Below are positions 58,401 to 64,000 of a DNA stretch of 64,000 nt, one piece after another. The stretch lies in assembly GCA_013400115.1 (NCBI GenBank), contig VXBP01005604.1, positions 91,440 through 155,439 on the forward strand. Direction: 5' to 3'. The stretch is from Rhinopomastus cyanomelas. Its lineage: Eukaryota; Chordata; Aves; Bucerotiformes; Rhinopomastidae. Position 1 is the stretch's first letter. Each line of letters opens with the position of its first letter. Under the pieces are notes generated by a model. The model had not been told where the DNA came from, did not search any database, and worked only from the letters and a program-made list of their open reading frames with translations. Made by a program: the position numbers and the translations under genes.

Positions 58401-61400
58401 CTCCTCACGTGATGCTCAAGGAATGCACTTTCCTTTGATTATTTTTCTTGACCCAGATCTCTTCCAAATATGGTCTCAGCTTAAACAAGTTTGTGTTCTT
58501 AGAGCTTGGGCGTTTGCAGAAGAAATTCTGGCTTCCAGCTAACTTTGGCTGTACGAGGGGAGTAGAGGGCGGAGAGCAACCTAAAAATGTAAAGATAAAA
58601 GGCTCCCAGCTGGACTCAAATTTGTCCCAAAATGTACATTTTGTAAAATGTTTATACAGCGCTAGGCAGGACGATTTGTTTTCGTAATTTTAGCAACTGT
58701 GTAGAAACAATTGTTTTTAAATAAATGACCATTAGCCTGAGCGATTGCCACCCAAACATTGCTTCTCTGAGAATTCCCGTCTGAAAAGACATTTAAATAT
58801 TTTCCTTTATTTTCTAAACTGAGAGATACAGAATTGTCAAGCTGACCAGCAGAAGCAGAGGTGAATTCATTAATATCTCAAAACGAAGTCATTTTCTAGT
58901 GAGCTAAGAAATTATTAATAACTTGCTGCGGAGTGAGCATGTGATTCTTGAGATTTTTATACTTTGGCAATTCTAAGGGTGAAGAGTTGTTCCTCATCAG
59001 GATGTTTCTCAGAAAAAGAAGTATCGCTGGGCAACTGTTCTGAGACTTAACGGCCAAGAAAGGAAAACGTTACACTTAACACAAAATCCTTAAGCTTAAC
59101 TAAAAGCTATGTTTCCTCAGCCTGTGTGTGTTCAGCAAGCAAGGGAATTTGTAGAAATTATCAGCTCCAATAATTCACAGTTAAGCAGACAGGAGGTTAT
59201 GGCAGTTACAGAATTGAGCTCTCCCAGCTTGCTCATCGCAAGGCTGAGGACCAACAAGAAACTCTTGCACTGTGTTTAACTCTTTTTGTACTTGAAAAGT
59301 TGTATCTACTAGTGACATCTCCTGTAAGAGAAGAGGGGAATGAGGCTTTACAGTCTGGATGTTGGAAAGGGTAGCATTTGATTGCATCTTACAGATAATT
59401 AATGTAATCATTGCAACTGCTAGTGAGAGTAGTCCTTTGGAAAAGGAGAGAGGATTCACAAGCTGAGTAATTGCTGTGCTTCAGGCCCTGGGGAGCATTC
59501 AAAAGACAGTCACAGCCCAGTTCCTCTTTTGTTTGGTTCTTGTTGCTACTAGCACAGTGGGCAGGTGAGGAAACCAGATCTTTTTACTACCAAATTAATA
59601 TTTGAGTACTGTGGGCACCAGAGTTGGCTTATTTATCTGGCATGGGTTTGCCTAGAGCACAATAAAGACCAATCACACAGACCCTCATGGAAGCACATCT
59701 AGCTCAAAGGTCAAACACTTTGCCAGCGACAGTCTCAACAACAGCCTGATTCAGGTTTCACAGCTACTTGGGATGGAACCTTTTACTGCTTCACATTACA
59801 AGTTCACTCCTCTCTACTATCTGATCGATGCTGCAGGCTGTTGAGATCATGGTTTCTTCTAGATAAGTGAAGAGCCTGAGCCTGGTGTGACAAATCATCT
59901 TCCACACTTAGATAATAAAAGGAAAATAATAGGATACCAAAGAGATGCTGAACTCTAGCGCTTTTTATTGGTGGCAGCATTTCCAATGAGTTAAAAACAG
60001 CAGAAAGGTTTGTAAATAAACCAAATCATTTGCTAAATTAAGCTAAATAAATGCTGCTTTCCCCTGCTGCTTTCTTATATTGCAAGTGAGGATTCCTGCA
60101 TGCATTAGGCAGCACTGGCAAAAAAAAGAACCATCGTCTTGGCAGGGTATTTTATAATAATTTTTGGCCTGAAGAGCTCCAAGTTTTGTAGAAATTGAGT
60201 TTCACAGGGTTGGAGTACAGCAGTCAGCTCCCCAAACAACAGCAGGAGAAGAAAATATTTAGTAAAACACGATTAGCCGTTTGTAAAATCTGCAGCATCT
60301 TTTTTACTCTCTTTCTCTGCTTTTATTTTCTAAGACCTCATCTGAATAGCACAAAGCATCTTTTAGGCACTTCCATGAGTTGTTGAGTACTGTGTCCAGT
60401 TCTGGTGTCTCTACCGTAAGAGGGACATAGGTCTGTTGGGAGTGAGGCCAGAGGAGGGCCACGATGATTATCCAGGGGCTAGAACACCTCTGCTACCAGG
60501 ACAGGCTGAAGGAGGTGAAATTGTTCAGCCTACAGAAGGGAAAGCTTCAGGGTGACCTTATAGCAGCCTTCCAATATTTGAAGGGAAACTAAAGGAAGGC
60601 TGGAGAGGGACTTTTTACAAGTGCCCAGTGACAGGACAAGGGGAAATGGTTTTAAACCTAAGGATAATCAGTTTAGATTGGAATTTAGGAAGAAATTCTT
60701 CAGTACAAGGGTGGTGAGATTCTGGAATAGGTTACCTGGAGAGGCTGTAGCGGCTCCCTCCCTGGAGATGTTCAAAGCTAGGCTGGATGAATCTTTGAAC
60801 TACCTGGTCTGGTCAAGAGGCATATATCCCTGCTCATATCAGGGAGGCTGGATTAGATAATCTCTGAGGCCCTTTCCAACCTCAGCCATTCTGATTTGAG
60901 GACTTAAATCCTCATTAAGGCCCTGTGATTTGAAAACACGTATACTTCAAATTCAGTGTCCCAGAGAAGGTTTGGATGAATATACAGTGGCACTAATGCT
61001 GTTGCAGTCATTAACAAGTGTGGATTAAAGAAATCCTTTGGCTTTCCATAAAGTGGACTGTCACTAGAACAGACCTTGAGGACAACAGGTTAGATAATGA
61101 GAAGGGCTGGACACAGAATTCCCAGGGATCTCTGTAAATAGTTGAAACGTTGAACCTGCTCAGAGGTATAAAGCCTTGTTTATATTGAAGTGTCACTGCA
61201 GCATTCAACTCTTCAGACTGTCAACACATGAAACAGGGCAAAATAGTTGATAATCAGGCTGGTGCTGCAAGATGTCAGTGGCTAATGCTACAAGGACTGA
61301 ACTCGCCATGAATTACGCTGGAAGTGGCTGCAAAGACAACAGTAAAAGAGAACTAACACATTAGCTAAAGCCAAAGCCTGACTCTTCCATAATGGGTGGC

Positions 61401-61730
61401 AATGTGTGTAGTTTGGGGACAGAAAATACCACACTCCTCTTATCCAAATGCAAGTAATGAAAACACCAAGAATCCTGAATCTGCTCTCACAAGCTGCTTA
61501 ACCAATCATTATGGTATTTAAAACACACAGGGCACGTTCTATCGTTGTATTTTACCATATAACAGGTCGGTGAGTCATCCTTGGGAGCCAGATGCAAAGA
61601 CGAAGGTGAATATTGCCATCCAGGGGTGAAGAAGCAGAGGAATGGCAGCTCGGAGCAAGAAAACCCTCCCAGACAGTCCCAGCTGCTCTCTCTTCCCTGT
61701 TGCAGAGTCCCAGCTGCCCTCTCTACCCGC
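55470..61730. other. DDX46 to C5orf24-type promoter intergenic region
   Basis: About 6.3 kb without a recognised gene. One plus-strand CR1 lies at 60388-60896. AT-rich unique sequence around 57860-57900 and 58900-58930 contains homeodomain-like TAATTG/TTAATA motifs and could be conserved non-coding DNA, but that cannot be judged from one genome. Short open frames, including 56620-56838, lack start context, splice partners or family resemblance. Confidence 0.6.
60388..60896 (+). mobile_element. CR1 LINE fragment
   Basis: About 510 bases of plus-strand CR1 (actgtgtccagttctggtgt; ccaacctcagccattctgat) upstream of the C5orf24-type island. Confidence 0.88.
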
Positions 61731-61734
61731 TCGG

Positions 61735-62530
61735 CTTGACAAGATGCCGACACCGAGGCCTCTCTCCCCTCGCACCTCTGCCAGACTCGTTCCCGCGCGC
61801 ACTACAAAATGGCGGCGGCTCCCTGAGCGCCTCAGAGGCGGCACGAGCCCTCTGCCGGTCCCGCCCCGCCCCGCGCGCCCCCGCGGCGCGGCCCCGCTCC
61901 GGGAGCGCGCCCCGCCCTCCCTCCCGCCCGCGCCCGCCGCAGCGCCGCTCCCTGCAGCCGCCCGGCGGGGTGTGGGGGAGGCGGCCGCTCGCTCCCGCCA
62001 TCCCGCCCGCGCGTCCGTCGCCCTTCAGGCCGCCCTAATCCCCTTCAGGTAGGTGCGGGCCGGACACGGCAGCCCTCTCCACGGGGCTCTTCTCTGCGCC
62101 GTGGGAGGCGGCAGCGGCCGGGCAAGATGGAGCCCAGCGGGGGAGGGGAGCGGAGCGGAGCGAGGCCGCTGAGGGGAGACCCCTCGGTCTCCTCACGGGA
62201 AGGCCATTGCGGCTGTTGGGTGGAGGGGGCAGCCTGGCTCGGAAGGCCGCAGGACGGGAGCGGGAGGCATCGTCGACCGTTCCGCTGTCCGTCCGCACGG
62301 GTGGGGATAGCCGGGCCGGGCCTGGGCTGGGGTTGAAGAAGGAGGACTAGGAGGAGGCCGCAGTCTGAGGCCTGGGAGGGGGTTTGGACCCAGGAGAGGA
62401 CTTGGGTCGAGCCCTGTGGAGCCCTGTGTCTTGCCACCCGCGTAAGGCAGTTGACACGGAGGGGCCCCCGACACCTCTTTGTCCCCCGTTCACCTTCCCC
62501 GGCCTTTGGTCTCCTCAGGTGAGGCTTGGT
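61735..62530 (+). promoter_or_regulatory. CpG-island promoter and non-coding first exon, probably C5orf24
   Basis: A very GC- and CpG-rich block contains a YY1-type AAAATGGCGGC (61806-61816) and two good plus-strand splice donors: CAG|GTAGGT after 62048 and CAG|GTGAGG after 62518. By conserved order in vertebrates, the next plus-strand gene after DDX46 is C5orf24, whose 5' exon is non-coding. No coding exon of it is seen up to 64000, so the identity rests on synteny. The reading frames in the island (61613-62052 and others) look like compositional artefacts. Confidence 0.5.
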
Positions 62531-64000
62531 CCTCCTGCTGCTCCCAGCCTAGCTCCTGAGGAATTGTTAGCCCCCTTCAGCACCCCAAGCTCTGCTGCGA
62601 GGGGACAGCGTACATGCAGGCTGTTTTCCTCGAGACACGTTTCCATTAGCTTGCGGGATCTTGCTGCGTGTGCAGAGCCCGTGGATACGTTTGCTTGACA
62701 CACCTCAGCACCACATACCTCCTTCACCCTTGTGTCAGGGGCTCTGGGCAGCCTCTGGTTTATCCCTTATGTGCCTTGTCTTGTTCTGGTGCAACGCGTG
62801 TGAGCAGGGTAAATTCCCGTGGATAGTTTTAGTTCATCCTTATTCATGCATAGCCCTTCTGGGGGAATTAATTAGTGAGTAGTTGCGCCTTCAATTTGCA
62901 TGAATTTCTCTCTGGATGCCTCTCTAAAGAAAGTAACGGTTATTTCGATCCACTTGGGGTTTGTTTTTTGTGAAATGAGGGAGCAGGAGGAACGCTTGGT
63001 TAATATATTTTTGCAGTGATGGTTTATTTCTGTTCAATCCTCGGATGCCACAGTTTCTCCTCTTCTTGTATCCTTCAAGTTTTAGAAGCAGCCTTAAACA
63101 AAAACAAGTCTTGTCTGTTTGTCCACTGACTAGTGTTGAATAGATTCAACAGGTGGACTCTGTCTTCCTGCAGCCTGGCATGGAATGCTGCAGTTTGTCT
63201 GTTGGGTTGGGTGTGTTGACAGGTGCCCCAGAGCCTTTTGCATCAGTCCTGTTGCAGAGAAACATTATGGAAGTGCACATCAGGAGAGAGATGTTTTGAT
63301 CCTTCTCTTAAGCTTCACAATCCTTTAGTGGGAGGAGGCTATGGTAAGAGGAGAGGATAGGTGAGAACACCCACTGAGATGAATGAGCACCTCTCACCTC
63401 TCCAAGCTATTGTTCTAAACTGCAGTGAGGTCTGTTCCCCGGGAAGAAGAGTGGGTGGGCGAGGACACCCACAGAGATGAATAAGCATCTCCCAGCTCCT
63501 CAACACCGTTGTATTAGGCTATGGTGAGGTCTGCTCCTGTTTACCTGGGAGTAGCTCCCTGAGGTGAGCAGACAATTTCACAAACACTAATAATTCTGTT
63601 CTTTGGAAAAAGATCTACCTCTGCCTGCTCTGTTGTTTGTATGCATATGTGGATTGCCTTGAAGTTTGGTAATTACAGAACCACAGAATAACTAGGGTGC
63701 AGTTTCACAACTGTACTCTTTCAAGCCAGTCTGTCAGGCTTCACGGCTGCCTTGACTCTGTGCTGCCCCATCCCCAGCTCTGGGGTTTTTTCCCCAACCA
63801 CCAGTCCATGTTCTGGCTTTGGGACTCGCTGCACCCTTCTTTCAGGTCTTCTAAGTCCATTAAGTTGCAAAATCATCTTTTTGAGGTCTAATTAGTTTTT
63901 TAAGTCATTAAGACTGGGGAGAGTGGATAAAGGTGACTGAGCCTGACCTGGGACCTCAGTCTGTCTCTGCTCTCTTAATGGAACTGTGTGCCTCTCTTCC
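62531..64000. other. Probable first intron of the C5orf24-type gene
   Basis: No exon, RNA gene or clear CR1 was recognised. The stretch contains a diverged tandem repeat of about 98-bp period at 63361-63554. A CR1-like string near 63676 is too short to call. It is otherwise unique sequence whose GC content falls away from the island. Confidence 0.45.
63361..63554. repeat. Diverged tandem repeat, about 98-bp period
   Basis: Unit 63361-63458 and unit 63459-63554 share GAGRACACCCAC, GAGATGAATRAGCA and GTGAGGTCTG blocks in order, with many substitutions between them. It lies outside any recognised element. Confidence 0.7.

Noticed and set aside
61613..62437. Several overlapping open frames of 90-140 codons in the C5orf24-type island
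   Set aside because: Pro/Arg/Ala-rich translations in multiple frames and on both strands are typical of CpG islands. Nothing supports a protein.
63676..63710. Possible CR1 3' end (cagaaccacagaataactag)
   Set aside because: Short match with no CR1 continuation.
1..64000. Search for tRNA, rRNA, snoRNA, CRISPR arrays, bacterial-type operons, endogenous viral genes and U12-type introns
   Set aside because: None could be supported by eye. No donor matched the ATATCCTT/GTATCCTT consensus, and no long terminal repeats or viral gene frames were recognised. A dedicated snoRNA or miRNA scan of the introns was not possible.

Overview
The window is vertebrate, and almost certainly avian, nuclear DNA. 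It carries three consecutive plus-strand multi-exon genes with ordinary spliceosomal introns. About three dozen CR1 LINE fragments, the typical bird retrotransposon, fill roughly 12 kb by my hand-drawn boundaries. That density is high for a bird and would fit a CR1-rich lineage such as Piciformes (inference only). The gene order SEC24A, CAMLG, DDX46, then a CpG-island promoter, matches human 5q31.1, where C5orf24 comes next.

Layout. 1-1587: intronic sequence of SEC24A; its first coding exon lies upstream of the window. 1588-23152: the remaining 22 coding exons of SEC24A, the COPII cargo adaptor, with polyadenylation signals near 23483. 23.5-27.8 kb: intergenic, with CR1 tails and one unrecognised antisense reading frame. 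27.85-33.25 kb: CAMLG (GET2-like receptor for tail-anchored protein insertion), four coding exons, with a CpG-rich promoter carrying CRE and YY1-type sites. 33.3-35.3 kb: short intergenic gap. 35.3-55.4 kb: DDX46 (PRP5-type DEAD-box ATPase of the U2 snRNP/prespliceosome), complete in 23 coding exons. 55.5-61.7 kb: intergenic, one CR1. 61.7-62.5 kb: a CpG island, most simply the 5' end of C5orf24; no coding exon of that gene is visible before the window ends.

All three genes read as intact housekeeping genes. SEC24A and CAMLG both act at the ER (vesicle export and tail-anchored protein insertion). DDX46 acts in splicing. They are neighbours by conserved synteny, not by shared pathway.

I did not find a novel biological system. 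The points most worth checking are: a probable false tandem duplication around a single N at 14612; a GC-AG intron in DDX46; DDX46 exon 2 squeezed between two CR1 insertions; an unusually CpG-dense DDX46 exon coding the ATP-binding motif; an overlapping upstream ORF in CAMLG; and several nested or chimeric CR1 copies.
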